Source of the DNA: Pseudomonas fluorescens NCIMB 11764
Lineage (GTDB): Bacteria > Pseudomonadota > Gammaproteobacteria > Pseudomonadales > Pseudomonadaceae
Assembly: GCF_000293885.2 (NCBI RefSeq)
Contig: NZ_CP010945.1
Location: 6,934,155 to 6,998,154 of the forward strand
DNA: 64,000 nucleotides
Direction: 5' to 3'
Position numbers and translations under genes: made by a program
Shown here: piece by piece, positions 10,388 through 18,954 of the stretch
Layout: every line of letters begins with the position of its first letter
How positions within the stretch are numbered: the stretch's first letter is position 1
Notes under the pieces: generated by a model
Database searches by the model: none
What the model was told of the DNA's origin: nothing
Seen by the model: only the letters and a program-made list of their open reading frames with translations

Positions 10388-11328
10388 TGAAAACTCCACT
10401 CGACACCAGTGCCCGCGAAGACCTCGGCGCCGACTTTAAAAAAGCCCTCGATGAAGGCTGGCTGCCGATTCGTGAAGTGGCCCGGCAGACCGGCGTCAAC
10501 GCCATCACTTTGCGCGCCTGGGAACGACGTTACGGGCTGATCGTGCCGCAACGTACGCCCAAAGGGCATCGACTGTTCAGCGCCGAACACGTGCAACGCA
10601 TCCTGACGATCCTCACCTGGCTCAATCGTGGCGTGGCCGTCAGCCAGGTCAAGCAACTGCTCGACTCCCCGCAAGCTTTTAGCGAGTCGGTCGAAAATGA
10701 TTGGCAGGTGCTGTGCAACACGCTGCTGCAAGCGGTCACTTCGCTCAACGAACGCACCCTCGATGACACCGTCAACCAGGCGATCGCTTTGTACCCACCG
10801 CGGACCCTGTGCGAACAGTTGCTGATGCCGTTGCTAGCCGAGCTTGAACAACGCTGGCAGGGCCAGTTTGGCGCGCAGATGGAGCGTGTGTTTTTTTACT
10901 CCTGGTTACGCAGCAAATTCGGCGCGCGCATCTACCATAACAACCGTCAGTTGCGCAGCGCACCGCTGCTGTTGATCAATCACTCCGACCTGCCGCTGGA
11001 ACCACATCTGTGGCTCACCGCGTGGCTGATCAGCAGTGCCGATTGCCCGGTGGAAGTGTTCGACTGGCCGCTGCCGGCGGGCGAGCTCGCACTGGCGGTC
11101 GATCACCTGCAAGCTCGCGGCGTACTGCTGTATTCCAGCAAAGCCATGAACCTTGCGCAGTTGCCGAAACTTTTCAACGGCGTCGGCGGCCCAAAAATGA
11201 TTGCCGGACCAACGGTGTGCATCCACCACGCCGAGTTGTCCGTAAAAACGACAGAGATTGCAGAATTGTTCCTGGCCGAAGATCCGTTATCGGCGCATCA
11301 GGACCTGCTTCAGCGCGGGCTTATTTAA
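10387..11328 (+). CDS. MerR-family light-response regulator, LitR/CarH class without B12 motifs (PplR-like)
   Basis: 313 aa DNA-binding regulator. A MerR winged helix spans about residues 26-95 (IREVARQTGVNAITLRAWER, then GHRLFSAEHV). The rest resembles the CarH/LitR sensor region, with a helical bundle near 105-190 and a Rossmann-like part after 195. Two CarH cobalamin features are missing: the W-x9-EH site reads RWQGQFGAQMERVFF with no His, and no D/ExHxxG motif is present. In P. putida such class II LitR proteins (PplR) act through LOV-type partner proteins. It is the second gene of the operon and probably autoregulates through the two upstream operators. Confidence 0.85.
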   Translation: MKTPLDTSAREDLGADFKKALDEGWLPIREVARQTGVNAITLRAWERRYGLIVPQRTPKGHRLFSAEHVQRILTILTWLNRGVAVSQVKQLLDSPQAFSESVENDWQVLCNTLLQAVTSLNERTLDDTVNQAIALYPPRTLCEQLLMPLLAELEQRWQGQFGAQMERVFFYSWLRSKFGARIYHNNRQLRSAPLLLINHSDLPLEPHLWLTAWLISSADCPVEVFDWPLPAGELALAVDHLQARGVLLYSSKAMNLAQLPKLFNGVGGPKMIAGPTVCIHHAELSVKTTEIAELFLAEDPLSAHQDLLQRGLI

Positions 11329-12795
11329 ATGAATCGTACGGATACCACCCTGCAATTGATCTGGCTGCGCAGCGACTTGCGCCTGCATGACAACACCGCC
11401 CTGTCGGCCGCCGCATCCCGGGGCCCGAGCGTGGCGGTGTACTTGTTGAGCCCGGAACAATGGCGCGAGCATGACGATGCACCGTGCAAAGTGGATTTCT
11501 GGCTTCGCAACCTTCGCGAATTGAGCCGCGCACTCGGCGAGTTGAACATCCCGCTGCTCATCCGCATGGCCTCTCGCTGGGATGAAGCGCCGAAGGTTCT
11601 GCTCGATCTGTGCCAGCAGTTGAAGATCGACGCGGTGCACGTCAACGAGGAGTACGGCATTCACGAAAGCCGCCGCGATGCGGCGGTAGCCGACGCACTG
11701 AAAACCAAGGGTATCGACTTTTATAGCTACCTCGATCAGTTGCTGTTCAAGCCCGGCACCGTGCTGACCAAGACCGGCACGTACTTCCAGGTCTTCAGTC
11801 AGTTCCGCAAGGTTTGCTACGACCGTCTGCGCAGCTCGTTGCCGAGCCTGGTGAGCGCGCCAATGGCTCAATCGCGCCTGACCGTCGACAGTGATGAAAT
11901 CCCTTCAAGCGTTGCAGGCTTCGCCACGCCCAGCGAAACCTTGCGCGCGCTGTGGCCCGCCGGTGAAGCCGAAGCCCGCCGCCGCCTCGACACCTTCGCC
12001 GATGCGCAGATCGACTACTACAAAAGTGAACGCGACTTCCCGGCCAAACCCGGCACCAGTCAGCTCTCGGCCTACCTCGCGGCCGGCGTCATTTCCCCGC
12101 GCCAGTGCTTGCATGCAGCCCTGCAAAGCAATCAGGGCGAGTTCGAAAGCGGCAAAGTCGGCGCCGTCACCTGGATCAACGAATTGCTGTGGCGCGAGTT
12201 CTACAAACACATTCTGGAGGGCTACCCACGCGTCTCCCGCCACCGCGCCTTCCGCCCGGAAACCGAAGCCCTGGCCTGGCGCGACGCCCCCGATGAACTG
12301 GCGGCCTGGCAAGAAGCGCGTACCGGCCTGCCGATCATCGACGCCGCAATGCGCCAACTGCTCGAAACCGGCTGGATGCACAACCGTTTGCGCATGGTCG
12401 TGGCGATGTTCCTCACCAAGAATCTGCTGATCGACTGGCGTGAAGGCGAACGTTTTTTCATGCGGCACCTGATCGATGGCGACCTCGCGGCGAACAACGG
12501 CGGCTGGCAGTGGAGTTCGTCCACCGGCACCGACTCCGCGCCCTACTTCCGGATTTTCAACCCGCTCAGCCAATCGGAAAAATTCGACAGCGAAGGCCTG
12601 TTCATCAAGCACTGGCTGCCGGAGCTGGCCGGGCTGAACAAGAAAGACGTGCACAACCCGGAAAACCTCGGCGGCCTGTTCGGGGTGGCAGGTTATCCGT
12701 CGCCAATCGTCAATCTGAGTACGAGCCGCGCTCGCGCGCTGACCGCGTTCAAAAACCTGCCATCGCGACAAAATGCCGGAGGTGGCTATGAGTGA
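11329..12795 (+). CDS. phrB: Deoxyribodipyrimidine photolyase (class I CPD)
   Basis: 488 aa flavoenzyme that splits UV-induced pyrimidine dimers using blue light. The N-terminal antenna domain begins LIWLRSDLRLHDNTALSAA. The C-terminal FAD/DNA domain holds the signature segments WINELLWREFYKHIL, TGWMHNRLRMVVAMFLTK and NNGGWQWSSSTGTD then APYFRIFNP (about residues 390-415), which are diagnostic of the CPD photolyase family. The ATG at 11329 directly follows the TAA of the MerR gene, and the last eight bases overlap the next gene. Coexpression with a light-responsive regulator explains induction before DNA damage. Confidence 0.96.
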   Translation: MNRTDTTLQLIWLRSDLRLHDNTALSAAASRGPSVAVYLLSPEQWREHDDAPCKVDFWLRNLRELSRALGELNIPLLIRMASRWDEAPKVLLDLCQQLKIDAVHVNEEYGIHESRRDAAVADALKTKGIDFYSYLDQLLFKPGTVLTKTGTYFQVFSQFRKVCYDRLRSSLPSLVSAPMAQSRLTVDSDEIPSSVAGFATPSETLRALWPAGEAEARRRLDTFADAQIDYYKSERDFPAKPGTSQLSAYLAAGVISPRQCLHAALQSNQGEFESGKVGAVTWINELLWREFYKHILEGYPRVSRHRAFRPETEALAWRDAPDELAAWQEARTGLPIIDAAMRQLLETGWMHNRLRMVVAMFLTKNLLIDWREGERFFMRHLIDGDLAANNGGWQWSSSTGTDSAPYFRIFNPLSQSEKFDSEGLFIKHWLPELAGLNKKDVHNPENLGGLFGVAGYPSPIVNLSTSRARALTAFKNLPSRQNAGGGYE

Positions 12796-13210
12796 TTTTC
12801 TGCGGCGCTTCGCCCGGCAGTTTGGTGAACTCAACAAAGACAACCTGCAACGCCTGAATGAGTTGTATACCGCTGATGTGCATTTCACCGATCCGCTGCA
12901 CGAAGTACAGGGCATCGGGCATTTGCGCAGCTATTTCAGTGAGCTCTACGCCAACGTCAGCGAGCTGCGTTTCGATTTTTACGGCTTCGACCAGACCGGC
13001 GAAGGCGAAGGTTATCTGCGCTGGGTCATGAGCTACCGCCATCCACGCCTGGCCGGCGGGGGCTTGATTCGGGTGGATGGCTGCTCGCACCTGCTCTGGA
13101 GTGACAAGGTCTATCGCCACCGGGATTACTTCGATGCCGGGGCTCTGCTTTACGAACATGTACCCGTATTGGGCCGGGCAATCGCCTGGTTGAAAAGGAG
13201 AATGGGATGA
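12788..13210 (+). CDS. Nuclear transport factor 2-like (SnoaL) protein
   Basis: 140 aa. The pattern of an N-terminal helix (LRRFARQFGELNKDNLQRLN), LYTADVHFTDPLHEVQGIG and a later LIRVDGCSHLLW fits the NTF2/SnoaL alpha+beta barrel fold. These domains act as small binding proteins or isomerases; the ligand here is unknown. The start at 12788 overlaps phrB by 8 bases and the stop overlaps the SDR gene by 4, so it is embedded in the light operon. No signal peptide. Confidence 0.8.
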   Translation: MSDFLRRFARQFGELNKDNLQRLNELYTADVHFTDPLHEVQGIGHLRSYFSELYANVSELRFDFYGFDQTGEGEGYLRWVMSYRHPRLAGGGLIRVDGCSHLLWSDKVYRHRDYFDAGALLYEHVPVLGRAIAWLKRRMG

Positions 13211-13989
13211 GCCTTACACCTCCACGACGATATTGGCTGACCGGGGCCAGCAGCGGCATTGGCGCCGCGCTGGCCGAGGAAATCCTGAAAACCGGCGCCC
13301 ACCTGGCGGTCAGCTCACGCTCGCTGGCGCCGCTGAAAGTCTTGTCGCAACGCTATCCCGGGCAAGTGTTGGTGGTGGCGGGAGACCTGACCAACAGCCA
13401 GACCGTGCGCGAAATCGGCGAGCAAATTACGCATGACTGGGGCTCGCTGGATACGGTGATTCTCAATGCCGGCACCTGCGAATACGTCGACGTTCAGCAG
13501 TTCGACTCGTCGATCATCGAGCACGTGGTGCGCACCAATCTGCTGGCCAGCAGTTACTGCATCGAAGCGGCGCTGCCGCTGTTGCGCAAAGGCACCGCGC
13601 CGCACCTGGTGGGCGTCGCCAGTTCGGTGACCTACCTGCCGCTGCCACGGGCGGAGGCGTATGGCGCGTCGAAGGCCGGGCTGCGTTATCTGTTCGAATC
13701 GTTGCGCATTGACCTCGCGCCCGAAGGCATCGAAGTCACCGTGGTCAGCCCGGGGTTCGTCGACACACCGCTGACGGCGAAGAACGATTTCCCGATGCCG
13801 CTCAGTTGGCCGGTGGGCAAAGCGGCGCGGCACATCTTCGCCAAACTGAAAAACCGGCCACTGGAGATCGCGTTCCCGGCGCTGTTCATGGCGGCGCTCT
13901 GGCCGCTGTCGAAAATGCCCAACCGGGTGAAGCTCGCCATCGGCAAACGCATGGTGCGCAGCAGTCCGCCGATCAAGGACGTGCCGTGA
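13207..13989 (+). CDS. Short-chain dehydrogenase/reductase
   Basis: 260 aa NAD(P)-dependent oxidoreductase. TGASSGIG at residues 12-19 binds the nucleotide, ILNAGT is at 85-90, and the catalytic Ser (GVASS) plus Tyr152 and Lys156 (YGASK) are all present. The substrate is unknown; the surrounding FAD amine oxidase, DUF1365 and CFA-like methyltransferase point to lipid acyl chains. Start and stop both overlap neighbours by four bases (ATGA, GTGA), indicating translational coupling. Confidence 0.9.
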   Translation: MSLTPPRRYWLTGASSGIGAALAEEILKTGAHLAVSSRSLAPLKVLSQRYPGQVLVVAGDLTNSQTVREIGEQITHDWGSLDTVILNAGTCEYVDVQQFDSSIIEHVVRTNLLASSYCIEAALPLLRKGTAPHLVGVASSVTYLPLPRAEAYGASKAGLRYLFESLRIDLAPEGIEVTVVSPGFVDTPLTAKNDFPMPLSWPVGKAARHIFAKLKNRPLEIAFPALFMAALWPLSKMPNRVKLAIGKRMVRSSPPIKDVP

Positions 13990-15233
13990 ACATCGCTATC
14001 ATAGGCAGCGGCATCTCGGGGCTCACCTGCGCTTACCTGCTGAATCGAAGCCACGCGATCACCCTGTTCGAGGCCGGCGACCGGGTCGGCGGTCATACCC
14101 ACACCGTGGACGTGAAGGTCGATGGCAAGGAGTATGCCGTGGACACCGGTTTCATTGTGTTCAACGACCGGACCTACCCGAATTTCATTCGCCTGCTGGG
14201 CCAGATCGGCGTCGGTTTCAAAGCGACAGAGATGAGTTTCTCGGTCACCGACCCGGACAGCGGCCTCGAGTACAACGGCAACAACCTCAACAGCCTGTTC
14301 GCCCAGCGCCGCAATCTGCTGTCGCCGAGGTTCTGGGGCATGCTGCGGGATATCCTGCGCTTCAACAAGCGCGCTCAGTCCGACCTGTCCGAGGGCCGGA
14401 TCGCGGCCGACACCACGCTCGATGAATACCTCAAGGCCGGCGGTTACGGCGAACGGTTCATCCTGCATTACATCGTGCCGATGGGCGCGGCGATCTGGTC
14501 GATGCCGATGGCCCAGATGCTGAATTTCCCGGTGGAATTCTTTGTGCGGTTCTTCAAGAATCACGGTTTGCTGTCGGTCAACAATCGCCCGCAATGGCGG
14601 GTGATCGAGGGCGGTTCGAGTGCGTACATCGCACCGTTGACCGCGACCTTCAAGCAGAAGATCCGCCTCAACTGTCCCGTGATACGGGTCGAGCGCGATG
14701 CCGATGGTGTCGTGATCCACAGCAGCGCCGGCAGCGAACGCTTCGACAAAGTCGTGTTTGCCTGCCACAGCGATCAGGCGCTGAAACTGCTGGCCAAGCC
14801 GAGCGAAGCCGAACGGTCGATCCTCGGCGCCCTGCCCTATGCCGACAACGAAGTGGTGCTGCACACCGACACGCGCCTGCTGCCGTCGCGCAAACGCGCC
14901 TGGGCCAGTTGGAATTACCGCCTCGGCGGTGCCGGACATACGCTGGCCGCGGTCACCTACGACATGAACATTCTGCAAGGCATCCAGAGCGACACCACCT
15001 TCTGCGTCAGCCTCAACCAGAGCGCCGGCATCAGTCCGTCCATGGTGCTCGGCCGATTCACCTACGCCCATCCGCAGTACAGCCTGGCGGCAGTGGCCGC
15101 ACAGGCACGCTGGGAAGAATTGAATGGCGCGCAACACAGTTTTTATTGCGGCGCCTACTGGGCCAACGGTTTCCATGAAGACGGCGTGGTCAGCGCGTTG
15201 CGCGTGGCCCGCTCGTTCGGGGAAGTGCTGTGA
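13986..15233 (+). CDS. FAD-dependent amine-oxidase-like oxidoreductase of the CFA-synthase-linked type
   Basis: 415 aa flavoprotein with an N-terminal dinucleotide-binding motif IIGSGISGLTCAY (5-17) and the second FAD contact GDRVGGHTHTVDV. The C-terminal region contains CGAYWANGFHEDGVVSALRVA, closing the FAD site. This family is regularly found next to DUF1365 and cyclopropane-synthase-like methyltransferases and is proposed to oxidise or desaturate membrane acyl chains; that role here is inference. The GTG start at 13986 overlaps the SDR stop; the reading frame is open far upstream but other starts lie inside the SDR gene. Confidence 0.87.
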   Translation: MNIAIIGSGISGLTCAYLLNRSHAITLFEAGDRVGGHTHTVDVKVDGKEYAVDTGFIVFNDRTYPNFIRLLGQIGVGFKATEMSFSVTDPDSGLEYNGNNLNSLFAQRRNLLSPRFWGMLRDILRFNKRAQSDLSEGRIAADTTLDEYLKAGGYGERFILHYIVPMGAAIWSMPMAQMLNFPVEFFVRFFKNHGLLSVNNRPQWRVIEGGSSAYIAPLTATFKQKIRLNCPVIRVERDADGVVIHSSAGSERFDKVVFACHSDQALKLLAKPSEAERSILGALPYADNEVVLHTDTRLLPSRKRAWASWNYRLGGAGHTLAAVTYDMNILQGIQSDTTFCVSLNQSAGISPSMVLGRFTYAHPQYSLAAVAAQARWEELNGAQHSFYCGAYWANGFHEDGVVSALRVARSFGEVL

Positions 15234-16045
15234 ACAGCGCCCTCTACAGCGGCTGGATCGCCCATCGGCGGTTTGCCCCAAGGCGCCATGAATTCCGTTA
15301 CCGGATCGGCCTGCTGTACCTCGATCTCGATGAACAGGACGTCGTGCTCGGGTTGTCACCGCTGGCGGGCAACCGCCGTTTCTCGCCGTTTTCGTTTCGC
15401 GAAAGCGACTACCTCAAAACCTGCACCGGCAACGGCATGCGCCTGATCGATGCCGTGCGCGAACAGGTCCGCCTGGCCATTGGTCATGCGCCACAAGGGT
15501 CGGTGTGCCTGTTGACCCAGCCTCGCAGTTGGGGCCTGGCGTTCAACCCGGTGAGTTTTTTTTATTGTTACGAAGCAGACGGCCAACTGGCGGCGATTCT
15601 TGCCGAAGTCACCAATACCCCGTGGCGCGAGCGTTATCACTATGTGCTGCCAGCCAGGACGCCGGAGGACCTGCGTGACTTCCATCAGCATTTCGCCGTG
15701 GCCAAGTCGTTTCATGTGTCGCCGTTTCTGCCACGCGATCTCGAACACCGCATGAGCTTCAGCCCCGTCGCGAAAAAGCTCGGCGTGCACATGGCCGACT
15801 GGCAGGGCGAGCTGAAGCTGTTCGACGCCACGCTCAACCTGAAACGCGAAGACTTGAGTCGCGCCAGCCTGCACCGTTACTTGCGGCGCTTTCCGTGGAT
15901 GACCGCGAAAACCTGCCTGGCGATTTATTGGCAAGCCCTGCGCCTGCTGCTCAAACGCACGCCGATATTTGCTCATCAAGCTGCCAATGGCAGCTTTCAA
16001 ACCGCCACCGTTCCGCCCAAGGATCGCCGCCATGAAATCCTCTAG
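15230..16045 (+). CDS. DUF1365 domain protein
   Basis: 271 aa. Characteristic DUF1365 motifs are ALYSGWIAHRRFAPRRHEFR near the N-terminus, LLTQPRSWGLAFNPVSFFYC (about 95-114) and the FHVSPFLPRDLEHRMSF segment. The function is unknown, but the family co-occurs with the FAD oxidase and CFA-like methyltransferase on either side. The start is GTG at 15230, overlapping the previous stop by four bases. The C-terminal end overlaps the methyltransferase start by 14 bases. Confidence 0.88.
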   Translation: MNSALYSGWIAHRRFAPRRHEFRYRIGLLYLDLDEQDVVLGLSPLAGNRRFSPFSFRESDYLKTCTGNGMRLIDAVREQVRLAIGHAPQGSVCLLTQPRSWGLAFNPVSFFYCYEADGQLAAILAEVTNTPWRERYHYVLPARTPEDLRDFHQHFAVAKSFHVSPFLPRDLEHRMSFSPVAKKLGVHMADWQGELKLFDATLNLKREDLSRASLHRYLRRFPWMTAKTCLAIYWQALRLLLKRTPIFAHQAANGSFQTATVPPKDRRHEIL

Positions 16046-17303
16046 TGTCTCGGCCAAGGCCACACCGCGACGCATCAACGGTCTGACCGAGATGTTGCTG
16101 CGTCGCGGTGTGCTGCGGCAACTGGCCCACCTCAAACATGGACAACTGGTGGTCGTCGAGGACGGCGAGCGTCTGGTCTTCGGCACCGCTGGCAGCCATT
16201 TGCTGGGGGAGATTCACATCCTCGATGCCGCAGCGTGGGGACTGGTGGCAAGCAACGGTTCGATCGGCGCGGGCGAGGCGTTTATCCACGGTTACTGGAG
16301 TTCGCCGGACCTCACGGCAGTGGTTCGCGTGTTCGTCAGCAACCTGGAAGTGCTGGATGCGCTGGAAGGCGGTCTGGCAAAACTCAGCCGGCCGTTCGTT
16401 CAAGGGTTGCACTGGCTCAACCGCAACACGCGCAAGGGCTCGCAGAAAAACATCGCCGCGCACTACGACCTCGGCAACGACCTGTTCGAACAGTTTCTCG
16501 ACCCGACCATGATGTATTCGGCGGCACAATTCCTGAGTCCCGAGGACAGTCTGGAACAGGCTCAGTTGAACAAACTGCAACGGATCTGCCAGAAACTCGA
16601 CCTCAAACCAAGCGATCACCTGCTGGAAATCGGCACCGGCTGGGGCAGCATGGCGCTGTACGCGGCACAGCATTACGGCTGCAAAGTCACCACCACCACG
16701 CTGTCCAGGGAGCAGTACGCCTTTACCGCGCAACGGATCGACGCCCTCGGGTTGCAAGATCAGGTCACGTTGTTGCTCAAGGATTACCGCGACCTCACCG
16801 GGCAGTACGACAAACTGGTGTCGATCGAGATGATCGAAGCCGTGGGCCATCGCTTTCTGCCGACCTATTTCAAGCAGTGCGCGCACTTGCTCAAAAGCAA
16901 TGGCTTGATGCTGTTGCAGGCGATCACCATCCGCGAGCAGCGCTACGAGCAGGCCAAGGGCAGCGTCGATTTCATTCAGCGCTACATCTTCCCTGGCGGC
17001 GCCCTGCCCTGTGTGCAGAAAATGCTCGAGATCGTCAGCCGCGATACCGACATGAACTTGCTGCACATGGAGGATTTCGGCCTGCACTACGCACGAACCT
17101 TGCGCCTGTGGCATGAAAACTTTCGCCGCGCCCAAGGTCGCTTGAGCGAATTGGGCTATGACGATTATTTCCTGCGGCTGTGGGAGTTTTACCTGTGCTA
17201 CTGCGAAGGGGGTTTCCTGGAGCGCACCATCGGCACTGCGCAGTTACTGCTGGCCAAACCTTCGGCGATCACCGAGCCGCTGCTTGGCCGCTTCGATGCT
17301 TGA
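16032..17303 (+). CDS. ufaM: Cyclopropane-fatty-acid-synthase-like methyltransferase (UfaM-like)
   Basis: 423 aa SAM-dependent methyltransferase acting on unsaturated phospholipid acyl chains. An N-terminal lipid-binding part is followed by HYDLGNDLF (144-152), the SAM motif LEIGTGWGS (198-206), and VSIEMIEAVGHRFLPTYF (about 264-281), all typical of CFA synthases. In P. putida the light-induced paralogue is called UfaM and linked to furan-containing fatty acids. Assigning that product here rests on context (photolyase, LitR-class regulator, FAD oxidase, DUF1365). ATG 16032 is preceded by AAGGA. Confidence 0.82.
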   Translation: MKSSSVSAKATPRRINGLTEMLLRRGVLRQLAHLKHGQLVVVEDGERLVFGTAGSHLLGEIHILDAAAWGLVASNGSIGAGEAFIHGYWSSPDLTAVVRVFVSNLEVLDALEGGLAKLSRPFVQGLHWLNRNTRKGSQKNIAAHYDLGNDLFEQFLDPTMMYSAAQFLSPEDSLEQAQLNKLQRICQKLDLKPSDHLLEIGTGWGSMALYAAQHYGCKVTTTTLSREQYAFTAQRIDALGLQDQVTLLLKDYRDLTGQYDKLVSIEMIEAVGHRFLPTYFKQCAHLLKSNGLMLLQAITIREQRYEQAKGSVDFIQRYIFPGGALPCVQKMLEIVSRDTDMNLLHMEDFGLHYARTLRLWHENFRRAQGRLSELGYDDYFLRLWEFYLCYCEGGFLERTIGTAQLLLAKPSAITEPLLGRFDA

Positions 17304-17802
17304 ACGCTTGGCCAACGCGGCGCTGTTCCAGCTCGGCTGGTTTGTCTGCGTGATCGGCGGCAACAGTTTGTGGTTGTTGGTGGCGCTGGGCGCTTTGGTG
17401 ATTCATCTGCTGTGGATAAGTCGTTGGGTGGACGAAGGCCGGCTGATTCTCAGCGTGGTGTTGCTGGGCACGACCGTCGACAGTTCATTGCACTGGCTGG
17501 GGGTGTTCGAGTTCAACGAGATCGTGCCGCTGATTCCTCTATGGCTGATGCTGTTATGGGCGTTGCTGGCAACGACGTTGCGCCATTGCCTGCAATGGAC
17601 CGCAACGCCCTGGTGGCTGGGCAGCCTGCTGGGCGCCGTGGGTGGACCGTTGTCGTATTACGCGGGAGGACAACTGGCCGGGGTGCAATTCCCTTATGGC
17701 CAAGTACCGACGCTGATCGGCATCGGACTACTCTGGGCACTGCTGTTTCCCACGTTGCATTTCATGGCCCAGCGGTTGGCGGCGTCCGACACCCATGGTT
17801 GA
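17296..17802 (+). CDS. DUF2878 integral membrane protein
   Basis: 168 aa with about five or six hydrophobic segments (for example LWLLVALGALVIHLLWI and LIPLWLMLLWALLATT), matching the DUF2878 family of small membrane proteins. It overlaps the methyltransferase by eight bases and ends the light operon. Its conserved place after CFA-like enzymes suggests help with lipid handling in the inner membrane, but no mechanism is known. No terminator hairpin is evident before the next gene at 17856. Confidence 0.83.
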   Translation: MLERLANAALFQLGWFVCVIGGNSLWLLVALGALVIHLLWISRWVDEGRLILSVVLLGTTVDSSLHWLGVFEFNEIVPLIPLWLMLLWALLATTLRHCLQWTATPWWLGSLLGAVGGPLSYYAGGQLAGVQFPYGQVPTLIGIGLLWALLFPTLHFMAQRLAASDTHG

Positions 17803-17855
17803 GCGTCCGTCAGGCCTTTCACACAGCGCCGACCGACTGACTTACACTGCGCGCC

Positions 17856-18161
17856 ATGAAGACCATTCCCCACACACAAATCGCCGAAACGGCGGTCACC
17901 TGCTCGACCTGCGCAGCCTGCTGCTGCCAGCTCGAAGTGATGCTGATCACCGACACGGGTGTGCCCGAGCGTTTTATCGATACCGATGATTGGGGCGGGG
18001 AAGTCATGCTGCGTCTGGACGACGGCTGGTGTGCCGCGCTGGATCGCAACAGCATGATGTGCACGATCTACGAAAAACGCCCGCTGATCTGCCGGGAATT
18101 CGAAATGGGTGCACCGGAGTGCATCGATGAGCGCCAGGGGATTACTACGGCGTATCGGTGA
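17856..18161 (+). CDS. YkgJ-family cysteine cluster protein
   Basis: 101 aa. Five cysteines cluster at residues 16-24 (CSTCAACCC) and more follow in DGWCAAL, MMCTIYEKRPLICREFE and APECID. The CTIYEKRPLICREF segment is the hallmark of the UPF0153/YkgJ family, thought to bind zinc or an Fe-S cluster. Function unknown. It starts 53 bases after the light operon and may be read through from it. A REPIN follows the stop. Confidence 0.87.
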   Translation: MKTIPHTQIAETAVTCSTCAACCCQLEVMLITDTGVPERFIDTDDWGGEVMLRLDDGWCAALDRNSMMCTIYEKRPLICREFEMGAPECIDERQGITTAYR

Positions 18162-18204
18162 TCTGCATTAATGCCGTCACAGTCGCCAAAGCGAGACACA
18201 GAAC

Positions 18205-18312
18205 CTGTGGCGAGGGAGCTTGCTCCCGCTGGACAGCGCAGCAGTCCCCTTTCTTATTGACAAGAAATGGGGCCGCTCTGCGCCCCAACGGGAGCAAGCT
18301 CCCTCGCCACAA
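18205..18312. repeat. REP doublet (REPIN), GAGCTTGCTC class, copy 2
   Basis: Arms at 18205-18230 and 18287-18312 are near-perfect inverted copies of the sequence at 5749-5774. Between them is a GC-rich spacer with its own palindrome (GGGGCCGC...GCGCCCC). It lies between the convergent ykgJ-like gene and pagL. Confidence 0.9.
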
Positions 18313-18322
18313 TTTTTAAACC

Positions 18323-18850
18323 TTACAACGGCATCGTGTAGTGCAGTGCGTAACTTTCTACGCCATCGTTCGGGCTGCTGAACCCTGCATTGGAATAGTG
18401 CGTCGCACGAATCCCGACTTCATGTCCGCCCGCAAAACGCAGGCCGAAGCCGAAACGGTCTTCGAACTGAAAGGCACTGCCCAGTTTGTTGTCTTCAAGT
18501 TCGGTATTCGAGAACAACGCCACGCCAACCCCGAGCTCTACATAAGGCTTGACGTTCTGACCGGCAAACTCATAAACAAGAACCGGCGAAAACGAAAGGC
18601 TGTTGTTGCTGGAAGTCTTGTCGCCCTCCCAATAGGTGTAGGCGCCGCTCCAGTACCCGGTCAATCGACCGACATCACTCTGCAACCAACTCGTGTCCCA
18701 ATCGAATTGCATGCCCAGTCGATAGGTCATGGTCGAATCGCTGGTCTGGCCGACCCCGAACTCCACGCCTGCCGCCTGTGCGCTAACACTTTGCCCCATT
18801 AGTGCGGCCGCAATCGCGGCCAAGCAGAATAGTCGCTTCACTAGAAACAT
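18323..18850 (-). CDS. pagL: Lipid A 3-O-deacylase PagL
   Basis: 175 aa outer-membrane beta-barrel enzyme that removes the 3-O-linked acyl chain of lipid A. A signal peptide spans about residues 1-27 (FCLAAIAAALMG, then SAQAAG). The C-terminus carries the catalytic triad as His151, Ser153 (THYSNAG) and Glu165, with the His-x-Ser spacing and 12-residue Ser-to-Glu spacing of P. aeruginosa PagL. The last residue pattern ends in a hydrophobic beta strand. ATG 18850 is preceded by AAAGG. The gene is monocistronic and leftward. Confidence 0.93.
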   Translation of the reverse strand: MFLVKRLFCLAAIAAALMGQSVSAQAAGVEFGVGQTSDSTMTYRLGMQFDWDTSWLQSDVGRLTGYWSGAYTYWEGDKTSSNNSLSFSPVLVYEFAGQNVKPYVELGVGVALFSNTELEDNKLGSAFQFEDRFGFGLRFAGGHEVGIRATHYSNAGFSSPNDGVESYALHYTMPL

Positions 18851-18954
18851 CCTTTTCCGAACGATTTCATAGGTTTTTTTTGTTGCTCACCGCTATAGAA
18901 GTCCGCGCTTAATCAGAAGTTCACCCCAATTATTCGTTCCCCCAGGATTTTTTT

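Noticed and set aside
13686..15359. Long leftward open frame (557 codons) opposite the SDR and FAD amine oxidase genes
   Set aside because: It is an antisense shadow of GC-rich coding sequence; low-complexity Arg/Gly/His composition and no start signal, while both plus-strand genes have clear catalytic motifs.
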